A DNA stretch of 64,000 nucleotides from Actinotalea endophytica. GTDB lineage: Bacteria > Actinomycetota > Actinomycetes > Actinomycetales > Cellulomonadaceae. The notes below the pieces were generated by a model that did no database searches, had not been told where the DNA came from, and saw nothing but the letters and a program-made list of their open reading frames with translations. The stretch lies in the NCBI RefSeq assembly GCF_025717005.1, contig NZ_JAOVZU010000007.1, positions 219,751 through 283,750 of the forward strand, given 5' to 3'. Shown here in pieces: positions 15,571 to 25,481 of the stretch. Positions within the stretch are counted from its first letter, which is position 1; each line of letters starts with the position of its first letter. Both the position numbers and the translations under genes were made by a program.

Positions 15571-18078
15571 CTACCGGTTGCGTCCCGAGTGGTGCGGCAC
15601 GGAGGCCGTGATGACCGTGCCGTCGGCACGCAGCGTGCCGCGCAACGCCGTCGCCTCCGGCATCCCGTCGATCCGCGGACCCTGGTTCTGCAGCGCGACC
15701 GTGACCGGGTGCACCGAGGTGACCGTGACCGGCTTGCCGAGCACCGCGACCGTGATCTCCTCGCCCACCTCGACCGTGAGGTCCATGGTGTCCTGCCGCA
15801 CCACGACCTTGAGCCTCGTGGGCCCGTCCGCGACCCGGAAGGTCAGCGATGGCCAGCTCATCGGCAGACGCGGCGCGAAGGTCAGCTGGTCGCCGTGGTG
15901 ACGCATGCCGCCGAACCCGTAGACCAGCGCGCTCCACACCCCACCCGCGGACGCGACGTGCACCCCGTCGGCGGTGTTCTCGTGCAGATCCGCCAGGTCC
16001 ACGAACAACGCGTCGTGGAAGTAGCGCAGCGCGAGGTCGTGGTAGCCGACCTCCGCCGCGATGATCGCCTGGACCACGCCGGACAGCGTCGAGTCACCGG
16101 TCGTGATCGCGTCGTAGTAGGCGAAGTCGGCGCGCTTCTCCTCCAGCGTGAAGTGTTCCCCCTGCAGGAACAGCGCCAGCACGACGTCTGCCTGCTTCAG
16201 CACCTGGAAGCGGTAGATCACCAGCGGGTGGTAGTGCAGCAGCAGCGGCAGCTCGTCCGGTGGCGTGCTCGGCAGGTCCCACACCTCGCGCTCGAGGAAC
16301 AGCGAGTCCTGCGGGTGGATGCCGAGCCGCGCGTCGTACGGGATCTCCATGGCGTCCGCGGCCCGCCGCCACTCCAGCACCTCGTCCGCCGAGAGCCCGA
16401 GGCGTTGCACCATCCGCTCGTAGTGCACCGGCCAGCGCGCCGCGACCTCGCCGACCGCGTCGGCGGCGCGCCACAGGTTGAACCGAGCCATGACGTTGGT
16501 GAACAGGTTGTCGTTCACCACGGTGGTGTACTCGTCCGGGCCGGTCACACCGTGCACGTGGAACGAGTCCTCGCCGTTGCCGCGCCAGAAGCCCAGGTCC
16601 GCCCACATCCGCGCGGTCTCGACGAGGATGTCGATCCCCTCGCGCGCCAGGAACTCCTCGTCCCCGGTGGCCTTGACGTACGTGCTGAGCGCGAAGGAGA
16701 TGTCCGCGTTGATGTGGTACTGCGCGGTGCCGGCCGCGTAGTAGGCCGACGCCTCCTCGCCGTTGATCGTGCGCCACGGGTACAGCGCGCCGCGCTGGGT
16801 CAGGTCGACGGCCCGCCGCCGCGCAGCGGGCAGCATCGTCGCGCGGAACCGCAGCGCGTTCCGCGCGAACGACGGCGAGGGGTAGACGAGGTACGGCCCC
16901 GCGTAGGTCTCGGTGTCCCAGAAGTAGTGCCCCGAGTACCCCGAACCCGTGACCCCCTTGGCCGGGATGCCCTGCCCCTCGGCGCGGGCCGACGCCTGCG
17001 CGACCTGGTACAGGCACCACCGGATCGCCTGCTGGATCTCGGGCTGGTCCTCGACCTCGACGTCCGAGCGGGCCCAGTAGTCCTCGAGCCACGCCCGCTG
17101 GTCGGCCAGCTGCTGCTCGACGCCCTGCGCCCGCACCCGGTCCAGGGTGCGGCGCACCCGGGTGATCAGCTCACCGGCGGGCTCGCCACGCGACGAGTGG
17201 TAGGCCACGACCTTCGTCACCGTGATCGGCACGAACGGCATGGCGAGACCGCGGTACACGTGCCGCGACCGGTCCGGGGTGACCTCGTAGACGGTCTCCA
17301 GCTCGTTCTCGGTCTCCAGGATGTGGTCCACGCCGACCGCGATGGTGTTGCCGGAGTTCTCGCAGCGGTATCCGAGGAGCACCCGGTCCTCGTCGCCCCA
17401 GTGCACCTCGGGGTGCAGCACCCGCCCGACGACCTCCTCGCCACGCCGCGGGTCCACCGTGCCACCGCGTTCGTCGGCCGCGGTCCGGTGCTCGCCGTCC
17501 TCGCGGTTGACCACGCGCGCGGAGATCGCGATCGGGACCTCGTCGTCGAGCGCGGTGACCTCGTAGGTGAGCACCGCGAGGTGCCGCTGCACGAACGACG
17601 TCATCCGCTGCGAGCGCACCTGCACCCGGTGCCCGCTCGGGGTCCGCCAGATCAGCTCGCGGCGCAGCAGGCCGTCGGTGAAGTCGAGGCTGCGCCGGTA
17701 GTCGATCAGGTCCGCGACGGAGAGCACGAGCGGCTCGTCGTCGACGTACAGCTCGAACAGCGTCGCGTCCGGCGCGCTGACGATCGTCTGGCCGACCTCC
17801 GCGAGGCCGTACGCCTGCTCGGCGTGCTGGATCCGCCAGGTCTCGTGGACGCCGTTGACGAACGTGCCGTGGTTGACCGCGTCGCGGCCTTCCTCGAACG
17901 TGCCACGCATGCCGACGTAGCCGTTGCCGACCGCGAACAGCGTCTCGGCCACGCCCAGGTCGACCGGGCTGAAGAACTCTTCGGTCAGCCGCCACGGGTC
18001 GACCGGGAACCGGGTGCGGTCGAGGTAGTCCGGCATGCCTCCGCCCGCGGCGTGCGCGCCGCGATGCCCGCGCTTCAC
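15571..18078 (-). CDS. Glycoside hydrolase family 65 disaccharide phosphorylase
   Basis: 835 residues, a usual length for the family. The N-terminal beta-sandwich (FSPVDLGVAETLFAVGNGYVGMRG) is followed by an (alpha/alpha)6 catalytic barrel with GVTGPDEYTTVVNDNLFTN, whose Glu near residue 512 is the family's general acid, and FWDTETYAGPYLVY. C-terminal sheets include YYDAITTGDSTLSG, the phosphate-loop region. It cleaves an alpha-glucoside (maltose, trehalose, kojibiose or nigerose) with phosphate to beta-glucose 1-phosphate; which substrate cannot be told here. GTG 18078 follows AGGAG and overlaps the upstream stop (GTGA). An alternative start is ATG 18036. Confidence 0.9.
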   Translation of the reverse strand: MKRGHRGAHAAGGGMPDYLDRTRFPVDPWRLTEEFFSPVDLGVAETLFAVGNGYVGMRGTFEEGRDAVNHGTFVNGVHETWRIQHAEQAYGLAEVGQTIVSAPDATLFELYVDDEPLVLSVADLIDYRRSLDFTDGLLRRELIWRTPSGHRVQVRSQRMTSFVQRHLAVLTYEVTALDDEVPIAISARVVNREDGEHRTAADERGGTVDPRRGEEVVGRVLHPEVHWGDEDRVLLGYRCENSGNTIAVGVDHILETENELETVYEVTPDRSRHVYRGLAMPFVPITVTKVVAYHSSRGEPAGELITRVRRTLDRVRAQGVEQQLADQRAWLEDYWARSDVEVEDQPEIQQAIRWCLYQVAQASARAEGQGIPAKGVTGSGYSGHYFWDTETYAGPYLVYPSPSFARNALRFRATMLPAARRRAVDLTQRGALYPWRTINGEEASAYYAAGTAQYHINADISFALSTYVKATGDEEFLAREGIDILVETARMWADLGFWRGNGEDSFHVHGVTGPDEYTTVVNDNLFTNVMARFNLWRAADAVGEVAARWPVHYERMVQRLGLSADEVLEWRRAADAMEIPYDARLGIHPQDSLFLEREVWDLPSTPPDELPLLLHYHPLVIYRFQVLKQADVVLALFLQGEHFTLEEKRADFAYYDAITTGDSTLSGVVQAIIAAEVGYHDLALRYFHDALFVDLADLHENTADGVHVASAGGVWSALVYGFGGMRHHGDQLTFAPRLPMSWPSLTFRVADGPTRLKVVVRQDTMDLTVEVGEEITVAVLGKPVTVTSVHPVTVALQNQGPRIDGMPEATALRGTLRADGTVITASVPHHSGRNR

Positions 18079-18785
18079 GTCAGCTCCTCGAGGTCGTTCA
18101 CCACCACGTCGGCCCCGGACCGGAGCAGGGCCTCGGCACCCACCCCGCGGTCCACGCCGATCACGAGCCCGAAGCTGCCGGCCCGCCCGGCCGCGACACC
18201 GGAGACGGCGTCCTCCACCACCACGGCCCGCGCGGCCGGCACGCCCAGGTCCTCGGCGGCACGCAGGTAGGTGTCCGGCTTCGGCTTGCCGGGCAGGTGC
18301 TCCTCGGCGGCCCGCACCCCGTCGACGATCGAGCCGAACCGGTCCGTCAGCCGGGCTGCGGCCAGGACGGTGCGGGTGTTCCTCGAGCTCGAGACGACGG
18401 CGACCGGGATGCCGCGCTCGGCGAGCAGGTCGAGCAGGTGGATCGAGCCCGGGTAAGGCTGTACACCGTCGGTCGCCAGGATCCGGTTCACCTCGGCGTC
18501 CTTGGAGTTGCCGAGGCCGCAGACGGTCAGGGCGTCCGGCGGGTCGCTCGGCTCACCCTCGGGTATCTGGACGCCGCGCGAGGCCAGGCACTCCCGCACG
18601 CCCTCGTAGCGCGGGCGCCCGTCGACGTGCGCGAAGTAGTCGTCCTCGGTGTAGGGCGGCGTGACGCCGTGCGCATCGAAGTAGCCGGTGAACAGGGCGT
18701 GCCAGGCACGCTTGTGGATCTCGACAGTCGGGGTCAGGACCCCGTCCATGTCGAACAGCACTGCACCGAACCGGTCCCAGTCCAC
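18075..18785 (-). CDS. HAD hydrolase, beta-phosphoglucomutase-like
   Basis: 236 residues. HAD motif I is FDMDGVLTPT at residues 10-19, motif II VVSSSRNT, motif III KPKPDTYLRAAE and motif IV VEDAVSGVAAGRAG. The helical cap (HKRAWHALFTGYF, RPRYEGVRECLASRG) is of the beta-phosphoglucomutase type. It would convert beta-glucose 1-phosphate from the GH65 enzyme into glucose 6-phosphate. The two genes overlap by GTGA. The start GTG 18785 gives VDWDRFGAVLFDMDG. Confidence 0.88.
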   Translation of the reverse strand: MDWDRFGAVLFDMDGVLTPTVEIHKRAWHALFTGYFDAHGVTPPYTEDDYFAHVDGRPRYEGVRECLASRGVQIPEGEPSDPPDALTVCGLGNSKDAEVNRILATDGVQPYPGSIHLLDLLAERGIPVAVVSSSRNTRTVLAAARLTDRFGSIVDGVRAAEEHLPGKPKPDTYLRAAEDLGVPAARAVVVEDAVSGVAAGRAGSFGLVIGVDRGVGAEALLRSGADVVVNDLEELT

Positions 18786-18864
18786 GTGTCGACGCTAGCG
18801 CCGGGCACACGGGCTCGCCCAGCGTTGTCACGGCGATTCACCCGCTTCGTGACCGGACCGTGGC

Positions 18865-21459
18865 TCAGCCGAGCCCGAGCACGAGTCCGCCGGCGTCGGC
18901 GTCGGCGTTCACGTCGACCTGGACCGTGGATCCGTCCGGCACCGCACCGGACAGCAGCATGGTCGCCAGCCGGTCGCCGATCTCGCGCTGCACCAGCCGG
19001 CGCAGCGGGCGGGCGCCGTACGCGACGTCGTAGCCCTCGGCGGCGAGCCAGTGCTTGGCGTCGTCGGTGACCTCGAGCGTGATCCGCCGATCGGCGAGCC
19101 GCCCGGCGAGCATCCGCACCTGGAGCTCGACGATCCGGCTGAGCTCCTCCGGCGTGAGCGCGTCGAAGAGCACGATCTCGTCGAGGCGGTTCAGGAACTC
19201 CGGCTTGAACGCCTGGCGGACCGCGGCCATCACCCGCTCGCGCTTGTCGCGGCCGGTCAGGGTCGGGTCCACCAGGTGCTGGGAGCCGAGGTTCGAGGTG
19301 AGCACCAGGATCACGTTGCGGAAGTCGACGGTGCGCCCCTGGCCGTCGGTCAGCCGACCGTCGTCGAGGACCTGGAGCAGGATGTCGAAGACCTCGGGGT
19401 GGGCCTTCTCGACCTCGTCGAGCAGGATCACCGAGTAGGGCCGGCGGCGCACGGCCTCGGTGAGCTGACCGCCCTCCTCGTAGCCGACGTACCCGGGAGG
19501 CGCACCGACCAGGCGCGCGACAGAGTGCCGCTCGGAGTACTCCGACATGTCGATCCGCACCATGGCGCGCTCGTCGTCGAACAGGAAGTCGGCGAGCGCC
19601 TTGGCGAGCTCGGTCTTGCCGACGCCCGTGGGACCGAGGAACAGGAACGACCCGGTCGGCCGGTCCGGGTCGGACAGGCCGGCCCGCGCGCGGCGCACCG
19701 CGTCCGAGACCACCTGCACGGCCTTCGCCTGACCGATCAGCCGGGCACCGATGACCTCCTCCATCCGGAGCAGCTTCGCGGTCTCGCCCTCGAGCAGGCG
19801 CCCGGTCGGGATACCCGTCCAGGACGAGACCACCTCGGCGATCTCGTCCGGGCCGACCTTCTCCGAGATCATCGGCGGCTCGGTGGACTCCTCGACGCGC
19901 TCCTCGGCCACCTCGGCCTCGGCGATCGCGGACTCGACGGCCGGGATCTCGCCGTAGAGCAGCTGCGAGGCGGCCGCCAGGTCGCCGTCGCGCTGGAACC
20001 GGTCCGCGGCGATCCGCAGCTCGTCCAGGCGCGCGCGCAGCTCGCCGAGCCGGTTGTGCCCGGCCTTCTCCGACTCCCAGCGCACGGTGAGGCCGGCGAG
20101 CTCCTCGCGGCGGTCGGCCAGCTCGGCGCGCAGCCGCTCGAGGCGGTCGCGGGACGCGTCGTCGTCCGCCTCGGCGAGGTAGGCCTCCTCCATCTCGAGC
20201 CGGGTCACGGCGCGCTGCAGCGCGTCGATCTCGATCGGCGAGGAGTCCATCTCCATGCGCAGCCGGGAGGCCGCCTCGTCGACCAGGTCGATCGCCTTGT
20301 CGGGCAGCTGGCGGCCGGTGATGTACCGGTCGGACAGGGTCGCCGCGGCGACCAGGGCCGCGTCCGAGATGGTGACCTGGTGGTGGGCCTCGTACTTGGG
20401 CGCGATGCCGCGCAGGATGGCGACGGTGTCCTCCACGGACGGCTCGCCGACGAAGACCTGCTGGAACCTGCGCTCGAGCGCGGGGTCCTTCTCGATCCGC
20501 TCGCGGAACTCGTCCAGGGTGGTGGCACCCACCAGGCGCAGCTCACCGCGGGCGAGCATGGGCTTGAGCATGTTCCCCGCGTCCATGCTGCCCTCCGCGG
20601 CGCCCGCGCCGACCACGGTGTGCAGCTCGTCGATGAAGGTGACGACCTGGCCGTCGGAGTCCTTGATCTCGTTGAGCACGGCCTTGAGCCGCTCCTCGAA
20701 CTCGCCGCGGTACTTCGCGCCGGCGACCATCGACGCCAGGTCGAGCGCGATCAGCCGCTTGTCGCGCAACGACTCGGGCACGTCGCCGTTGACGATCCGC
20801 TGGGCCAGGCCCTCGACGACGGCGGTCTTGCCGACACCGGGCTCGCCGATCAGCACGGGGTTGTTCTTGGTCCGCCGGGACAGCACCTGGATCACGCGCC
20901 GGATCTCGGCGTCGCGACCGATCACCGGGTCCAGGCGCCCCTCCCGGGCGGCGGCGGTGAGGTCGACGCCGTACTGCTCGAGCGCCTTGTAGGTGCCCTC
21001 CGGGTCGGGGGACGTGACCCTCGCCGAGCCGCGGACGCCGGGCAGCGCACCGGCGAGCGCGTCGCGGGTCGCGCCGGCGGCCTTGAGCGCCTGCCCCGCG
21101 GACGAGTCGCCCGCGGCGATCCCCATCAGCAGGTGCTCGGCCGAGACGTACTGGTCGCCCAGCGCCTGGGCCTCGGACCCGGCCGCGCTCAACGCCACGC
21201 TGAGCGCACGCGAGACGCTCGGCTGGGCGGTCTGACCCGACGCGCTGGGCAGCGTGGCGCGCGCGGCGGCCAGCCGCTCGGCCAGCGAAGCGCGGTCGAC
21301 ACCGACCGCGTCGAGCAGCGCGCCCGCCACACCGCCCGGCTGGGCGAGCAGGGCCTCGAGCACGTGCACCGGCTCGAGCTGGGGGTTGCCGGCCGCGGTC
21401 GCGGCCTGCAGCGCCGCGGCGAGCGCCTCGGTCGACTTGGTCGTGAACTGCGGGTCCAT
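18865..21459 (-). CDS. clpB: ATP-dependent disaggregase chaperone ClpB
   Basis: 864 residues, full length. The N-terminal Clp_N repeats span 1-145. AAA1 has Walker A GEPGVGKT near 205 and Walker [10 protein letters not shown]. The coiled middle domain runs about 400-530 ([28 protein letters not shown]). AAA2 has Walker [10 protein letters not shown] near 607 and ends with the C-terminal small domain. It works with DnaK to rescue aggregated proteins. I chose ATG 21459 ([13 protein letters not shown]), preceded by CCAGGAGG, over the upstream ATG at 21537. It is divergent from the LppM gene and controlled by the HAIR element. Confidence 0.96.
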   Translation of the reverse strand: MDPQFTTKSTEALAAALQAATAAGNPQLEPVHVLEALLAQPGGVAGALLDAVGVDRASLAERLAAARATLPSASGQTAQPSVSRALSVALSAAGSEAQALGDQYVSAEHLLMGIAAGDSSAGQALKAAGATRDALAGALPGVRGSARVTSPDPEGTYKALEQYGVDLTAAAREGRLDPVIGRDAEIRRVIQVLSRRTKNNPVLIGEPGVGKTAVVEGLAQRIVNGDVPESLRDKRLIALDLASMVAGAKYRGEFEERLKAVLNEIKDSDGQVVTFIDELHTVVGAGAAEGSMDAGNMLKPMLARGELRLVGATTLDEFRERIEKDPALERRFQQVFVGEPSVEDTVAILRGIAPKYEAHHQVTISDAALVAAATLSDRYITGRQLPDKAIDLVDEAASRLRMEMDSSPIEIDALQRAVTRLEMEEAYLAEADDDASRDRLERLRAELADRREELAGLTVRWESEKAGHNRLGELRARLDELRIAADRFQRDGDLAAASQLLYGEIPAVESAIAEAEVAEERVEESTEPPMISEKVGPDEIAEVVSSWTGIPTGRLLEGETAKLLRMEEVIGARLIGQAKAVQVVSDAVRRARAGLSDPDRPTGSFLFLGPTGVGKTELAKALADFLFDDERAMVRIDMSEYSERHSVARLVGAPPGYVGYEEGGQLTEAVRRRPYSVILLDEVEKAHPEVFDILLQVLDDGRLTDGQGRTVDFRNVILVLTSNLGSQHLVDPTLTGRDKRERVMAAVRQAFKPEFLNRLDEIVLFDALTPEELSRIVELQVRMLAGRLADRRITLEVTDDAKHWLAAEGYDVAYGARPLRRLVQREIGDRLATMLLSGAVPDGSTVQVDVNADADAGGLVLGLG

Positions 21460-21510
21460 GTGGTCCGTGCCTCCTGGTGGGGTACGACTCTCTTCTGCCG
21501 AAACCAACTC

Positions 21511-21545
21511 ACGCAGAGTTGAGTCTATTCCGCTCAACTCTGCGT
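21511..21545. promoter_or_regulatory. HAIR element (HspR operator)
   Basis: A 13-bp perfect inverted repeat, ACGCAGAGTTGAG and CTCAACTCTGCGT, separated by 9 nt. It contains TTGAGT-N7-GCTCAA, close to the HAIR consensus CTTGAGT-N7-ACTCAAG bound by HspR. It lies 52-86 bases upstream of the clpB ATG. clpB is a classic HspR target in actinobacteria. Confidence 0.85.
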
Positions 21546-21641
21546 CTTCCAGGTGAACGCGGATGCTCGCAGATGCGAGGATTCACCATCCCGATCATCA
21601 AAGGGCTCCCGGCGCCGCCGCCGGGTCGGCAGGATGTCTGC

Positions 21642-22841
21642 ATGACCGTCACCGACACCACCGGCACCGCGCGCCGGTCGATCGCCCGGCGCCGCGTCGT
21701 CGCGATCGGCGTGGCTGCGGCCAGCGTCCTCGCGCTGAGCGGGTGCATGAAGACCCAGTACGACATCGCGCTCAACCCGGACGACACCGCGTCGCTGTCC
21801 GTCGTCCTGGCGATCTCCGACGAGTTCGCCGAGTCCATGGACACCGACCCGCAGGACATGTTCGACGAGTACGACCTCGGTTCCGACGCACCGGAGGGTG
21901 CCAGCTCCGAGCCGTACGCCGAGGACGGCTACACGGGCATGCGGTACACCGTCGAGAACGCGCCGCTGTCGGCCGTCTCGAACGAGGAGCTCACCATCGA
22001 GCGGGACGGCGACGAGTTCGTCGTGTCCGGCTCGGTGGACCTCACCGACGAAGAGGGCATGGACACCACGGACACGTCCGACCCGATGACCCAGATGTTC
22101 CTCGACACGTTCGTCATGGAGTACTCGGTCACGTTCCCCGGAGCGGTCAGCGACCACAACGGCACGCTCGACGGCACCACCGTGACCTGGACCCCGCCGT
22201 ATGGCGAGGTCACCGAGCTCAGCGCGCGCGGCTCGGCGATCGCCGGCGGCGAGGCGTCGCCGACCGAGGAGGCCACCGCGGAGCCGACCGACGAGGTCAC
22301 CGCAGAGCCCGCCGAGGAGGTCACCGCAGAGCCGATCGACGCCGGGGACGACGCGACGTCCTCGGGCTCCGGCTTCCCGTGGTGGATCCTCATCGTCGCC
22401 GCCGTGGTGCTCGCCGCCGCGGTGACCGGGATCGTCCTGCTCGCCCGCCGCGGCGGGAGCGGGACCGCTGGCCCGACCACGTCGCTCCCGCCGGCCGGTG
22501 CCGCACCGGAGGGCCAGTGGCAGGCCGCACCCGCGCCGGGCTACGCACCCCCGCCCCCGCCGCCCGGGGCACAGCCGATGGCGCCGCCACCTCCGCCGGT
22601 GGCCGAGCAGCCGACCGCCGTGCTCCCGACGCCGGTGGCCGAGCAGCCGACGATCGAGGTCCCGACCTCGGGCGCGGAGCAGCCGACCGCCGAGGTCCCG
22701 GCACCCCCGCCCCCGCCGCCCGCACAGCCGCCGGCCGCAGAACCGACGGCCGCAGAACCGACGGCTCCGCCCGCCCCGGCGGCCCCGGAGACCCCGGAGA
22801 CCCCGCCGCCGGCCGATCCGGAGGAGCCGCCGCGGCCATGA
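21642..22841 (+). CDS. LppM-type lipoprotein with membrane anchor and Pro-rich tail
   Basis: 399 residues. A signal peptide ends in the lipobox LALSGC (Cys near residue 35), followed by the LppM/DUF3153 domain (MKTQYDIALNPDDTASLSVVLAISDEF, VENAPLSAVSNEELTIERDGDEFVVSG). An acidic Thr/Glu/Pro repeat region follows, then a membrane helix (WWILIVAAVVLAAAVTGIVLLA near 247-268) and about 130 residues of Pro-rich repeats with AEQPT units. It is anchored twice, by lipid and by helix, with a cytoplasmic tail. It is ATGA-coupled to a universal stress protein. The role is unknown; mycobacterial LppM affects envelope and phagocytosis traits. Confidence 0.82.
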   Translation: MTVTDTTGTARRSIARRRVVAIGVAAASVLALSGCMKTQYDIALNPDDTASLSVVLAISDEFAESMDTDPQDMFDEYDLGSDAPEGASSEPYAEDGYTGMRYTVENAPLSAVSNEELTIERDGDEFVVSGSVDLTDEEGMDTTDTSDPMTQMFLDTFVMEYSVTFPGAVSDHNGTLDGTTVTWTPPYGEVTELSARGSAIAGGEASPTEEATAEPTDEVTAEPAEEVTAEPIDAGDDATSSGSGFPWWILIVAAVVLAAAVTGIVLLARRGGSGTAGPTTSLPPAGAAPEGQWQAAPAPGYAPPPPPPGAQPMAPPPPPVAEQPTAVLPTPVAEQPTIEVPTSGAEQPTAEVPAPPPPPPAQPPAAEPTAAEPTAPPAPAAPETPETPPPADPEEPPRP

Positions 22842-23233
22842 TCATCATCGTGGGCTACACGCCCACCCCGCAGGGTGAGGCGGCTCTCGACCACGGCATC
22901 GCCGAGGCGCGCCACCACGGCGACGACCTGCTGGTCGTGAACGTCTCGGCCAGCAGCGACCCGCACGACGACACGTTCGCCACGGACACCGAGCTGGTGG
23001 ACCTCGAGCATCGCCTCTCCGCCGAGGGCGTCGGGTTCCAGGTCCGCCAGCTGGTGCGCGGGCACGACGCTGCCGAGGAGATCCTCGCGCTCGAGAAGGA
23101 CCAGCACGTCCGCGGGATCGTGATCGGCGTGCGGCGGCGCACACCCGTCGGCAAGCTGCTGCTCGGTTCGACGTCGCAGCGCATCCTGCTCGACGCGGAC
23201 AGCCCGGTGATCGCGGTCAAGGCGGAGCACTGA
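22838..23233 (+). CDS. Universal stress protein (UspA family)
   Basis: 131 residues, a single Usp domain: IIIVGYTPTPQGEAALDHGIAEA at the start, then GIVIGVRRRTPVGKLLLGSTSQRILLDADSPVIAVK at the end. The ATP-binding loop has the G-x9-GS portion but Arg in place of the second Gly of G-2x-G-9x-GS, so nucleotide binding is likely but uncertain. Its ATG overlaps the LppM-type lipoprotein stop. Confidence 0.88.
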   Translation: MIIIVGYTPTPQGEAALDHGIAEARHHGDDLLVVNVSASSDPHDDTFATDTELVDLEHRLSAEGVGFQVRQLVRGHDAAEEILALEKDQHVRGIVIGVRRRTPVGKLLLGSTSQRILLDADSPVIAVKAEH

Positions 23234-23234
23234 C

Positions 23235-24194
23235 GTGTGGCGGACCGACGTCCTCGGTCCCGGCTGGCAGGCACGGGACCTGCCGCTGCGGCCGGACGCG
23301 TACGGTGAGGCGCTCGCGACTCTGGTCCGTCCCGAGCCGGACGGAACGGCCCGCCGCGGGGCCGCGCTGTACGTGCACGGCTTCGTCGACTACTTCTTCC
23401 ACCCGCACCTCGCCGACCTGTGGCACGGCCTCGGCCGCGAGCTGTACGCGATCGACCTGCGGGGCTACGGGCGGTCGATCCGACCGGGTCGTCCGCCGAA
23501 CGTGGTGGCCGACATCTCCGTGCACGCCGAAGAGCTCGACGCCGCCGTACGCGTGCTGCGCGAGGAGCTCGGGCACGACGAGATCGTGGTCATGGGCCAC
23601 TCCACGGGCGGCCTGATCGCCGCACTGTGGGCGCACGCCCGCGCCGCCCGGCCCGCCGGGCCGGCCCTGGACGCTCTCGTGCTGAACAGCCCATGGCTCG
23701 ACCTCAACCGCGGCTGGTTCGACCGGACCGTCACCACGAGGGCGCTCGCGCCGCTGGCCCGGGTGGCCCCGGACCTCGAGGTCGGGCAGCTGGCACCGCA
23801 CTACGGCGGGTGGCTGCACGACCCGGCCGGCGGCGGGTGGACCTACGACCTCGCCTGGAAGCCCGACGAGGGCTTCGGCGTGCGGGCCCGCTGGATGCGC
23901 TCGGTCCGCCGGGCGCAGAAGGCGGTCGCGCGGGGGCTGACGATCGACGTGCCGGTACTGGTCCTCACGTCGGACGCGTCCGGCCCGGCCGACCGGTGGC
24001 ACGACGCGCTCGACCGCACCGACTCGGTGCTCTCGGTCGAGCAGACCCGGCGGCTCGCACCGCGGCTGGGCCACGACGTCACCCTGGTCACCGTGCCCGG
24101 CGGGGTGCACGACCTCGCGCTGTCCCCCGAGCCGGCCCGCACCGCCTACCTCGACGCCGTGGCGAGCTGGGTGGCCGAGCGGCTCGACGCGTGA
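23235..24194 (+). CDS. Alpha/beta hydrolase
   Basis: 319 residues. It has oxyanion segment YVHGFVDYF, AIDLRGYGRS, nucleophile elbow GHSTGG (Ser near residue 119), and C-terminal GGVHDLALSP that supplies His. The sequence LNSPWLDLNRGWFDRT follows the Ser strand, a feature of serine aminopeptidase S33/monoacylglycerol-lipase-like hydrolases. The substrate is unknown. GTG 23235 follows the Usp stop by one base, and its own stop overlaps trmB by GTGA, so the four genes from 21642 form one coupled unit. Confidence 0.87.
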   Translation: MWRTDVLGPGWQARDLPLRPDAYGEALATLVRPEPDGTARRGAALYVHGFVDYFFHPHLADLWHGLGRELYAIDLRGYGRSIRPGRPPNVVADISVHAEELDAAVRVLREELGHDEIVVMGHSTGGLIAALWAHARAARPAGPALDALVLNSPWLDLNRGWFDRTVTTRALAPLARVAPDLEVGQLAPHYGGWLHDPAGGGWTYDLAWKPDEGFGVRARWMRSVRRAQKAVARGLTIDVPVLVLTSDASGPADRWHDALDRTDSVLSVEQTRRLAPRLGHDVTLVTVPGGVHDLALSPEPARTAYLDAVASWVAERLDA

Positions 24195-24958
24195 ACGACG
24201 TCGGCGCACGGTTCAGCCACGTGCGCGGCGAGCGCGGCGGCCCGGTGCGCACGTTCCACCCGCGCCGCAGCCCGCTCGGACCGGAACGGACCCGCGCGCT
24301 CGAGGAGCTGTGGCCGCGGTTCGGCTTCTCGGTGCACGACGAGGCGCTGGGCACCGGGCCGGTGGACGCCGCCGGTCACCTCGACACGACCGCCCTCTTC
24401 GGCCGCACCGCGCCGGTGGTGCTGGAGATCGGGTCGGGCATGGGTGAGGCGACGGTCGCGATGGCGGCTGCCGACCCGGACCGGGACTACCTCGCGGTCG
24501 AGGCCCACCTGCCGGGAGTGGCGAACCTGCTCGGCCTGATCGAGCGCACCGGCCTCAGCACGGTCCGGGTGGCGTACGGCGACGCGCTGGACCTCGTGGC
24601 CCGCATCGCGCCGGACGGTCTCGACGCGGTGCACGTGTTCTTCCCGGACCCGTGGCCCAAGGCGCGTCACCACAAGCGGCGGATCATCGCTCCGGACCGC
24701 GTGGCCCTGATCCGGTCCCGCCTGCGGCCCGGCGGTGTGCTGCACTGCGCGACCGACTGGGAGCCGTACGCCGAGGTGATGCTCGAGGTCCTGGCTGCCG
24801 ACCCGGAGCTGGTGCACGACGGCCCGATGCCGCGCCCGCCGCACCGGCCGGTCACCGCGTTCGAGCGCCGCGGGATCGAGGCAGGCCACCACGTCACCGA
24901 CGTCGTCGCGACCCGGGTGAGCACGACCGGCCGCCATTCCGGTGACGAGGCCGGGTGA
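24191..24958 (+). CDS. trmB: tRNA (guanine-N7-)-methyltransferase
   Basis: 255 residues. It transfers methyl from SAM to G46 of tRNA. The SAM site is VVLEIGSGMGEATVAMA, followed by YLAVEAHLPGVANLL. The family signature is VFFPDPWPKARHHKRRII, and LHCATDWEPYAEVMLEVL and TAFERRG complete the TrmB pattern. The N-terminus (RTFHPRRSPLGPERTRALEELWPRFG) matches actinobacterial TrmB. The start is GTG 24191. Confidence 0.94.
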   Translation: MNDVGARFSHVRGERGGPVRTFHPRRSPLGPERTRALEELWPRFGFSVHDEALGTGPVDAAGHLDTTALFGRTAPVVLEIGSGMGEATVAMAAADPDRDYLAVEAHLPGVANLLGLIERTGLSTVRVAYGDALDLVARIAPDGLDAVHVFFPDPWPKARHHKRRIIAPDRVALIRSRLRPGGVLHCATDWEPYAEVMLEVLAADPELVHDGPMPRPPHRPVTAFERRGIEAGHHVTDVVATRVSTTGRHSGDEAG

Positions 24959-25010
24959 AAACCGGGTTGCACCGGAGCGCACGCGGACAATCCGGACATA
25001 CCGTCGCTCC

Positions 25011-25481
25011 ATGGAGCACATCGACATGTCCCCCCAGGCCGTGGCCGAGGCAATCGAGCGGTCCCGGATCGAGCTCCTCAACCAGGGTCCCTGGTCGGAG
25101 CTCCGCGAGTCGGAGCGCACCGTCCGCCTGGACGTGCTGATGCGCGCGATGGCGGCCGGCGGTGTCACCGCAGGTCTCGCCCAGCTGCGCGCCCGCGCCG
25201 ATGCGGTCGACGATCTCAGCGCGCGGCTCGCCGAGCTCCGCGAGACGTCCGCACGGGAGCGGATCGAGCACGAGCAGCGGGTCGCCACGCTGAACGACCG
25301 GGTCGCCGAGCTGCGGCGCAAGGTCGAGCAGGCCGAGGCTCAGCGGGCGGCGGCGCAGGAGTACATCGACGAGCTGGAGACGGTGATGAAGGGCGCCGAG
25401 CGCGCGCCGGTGTCGCCCGACGCGGACGGCACTGCACCGCGTGGCCTGCTCGGCCGGATGCGCACCGGCGCGAAGCGCTGA
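25011..25481 (+). CDS. Coiled-coil protein of unknown function
   Basis: 156 residues, soluble, no Cys. Residues about 60-128 are strongly heptad-like and charged (DLSARLAELRETSARERIEHEQRV, ELRRKVEQAEAQRAAAQEY), predicting a coiled coil, and a basic C-terminus follows (LLGRMRTGAKR). I do not recognise a family. ATG 25011 was preferred to the upstream ATG at 24942, which lies inside trmB. Its stop abuts the convergent lipoprotein stop within the 12-bp palindrome CGCTGATCAGCG. Confidence 0.7.
   Translation: MEHIDMSPQAVAEAIERSRIELLNQGPWSELRESERTVRLDVLMRAMAAGGVTAGLAQLRARADAVDDLSARLAELRETSARERIEHEQRVATLNDRVAELRRKVEQAEAQRAAAQEYIDELETVMKGAERAPVSPDADGTAPRGLLGRMRTGAKR

Noticed and set aside
15070..18270. 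1066-residue plus-strand reading frame starting in the 16-bp tandem repeats
   Set aside because: The repeated GGSELRWVRAAVGQ peptide is just translation of the repeats and the rest is antisense to the GH65 gene.
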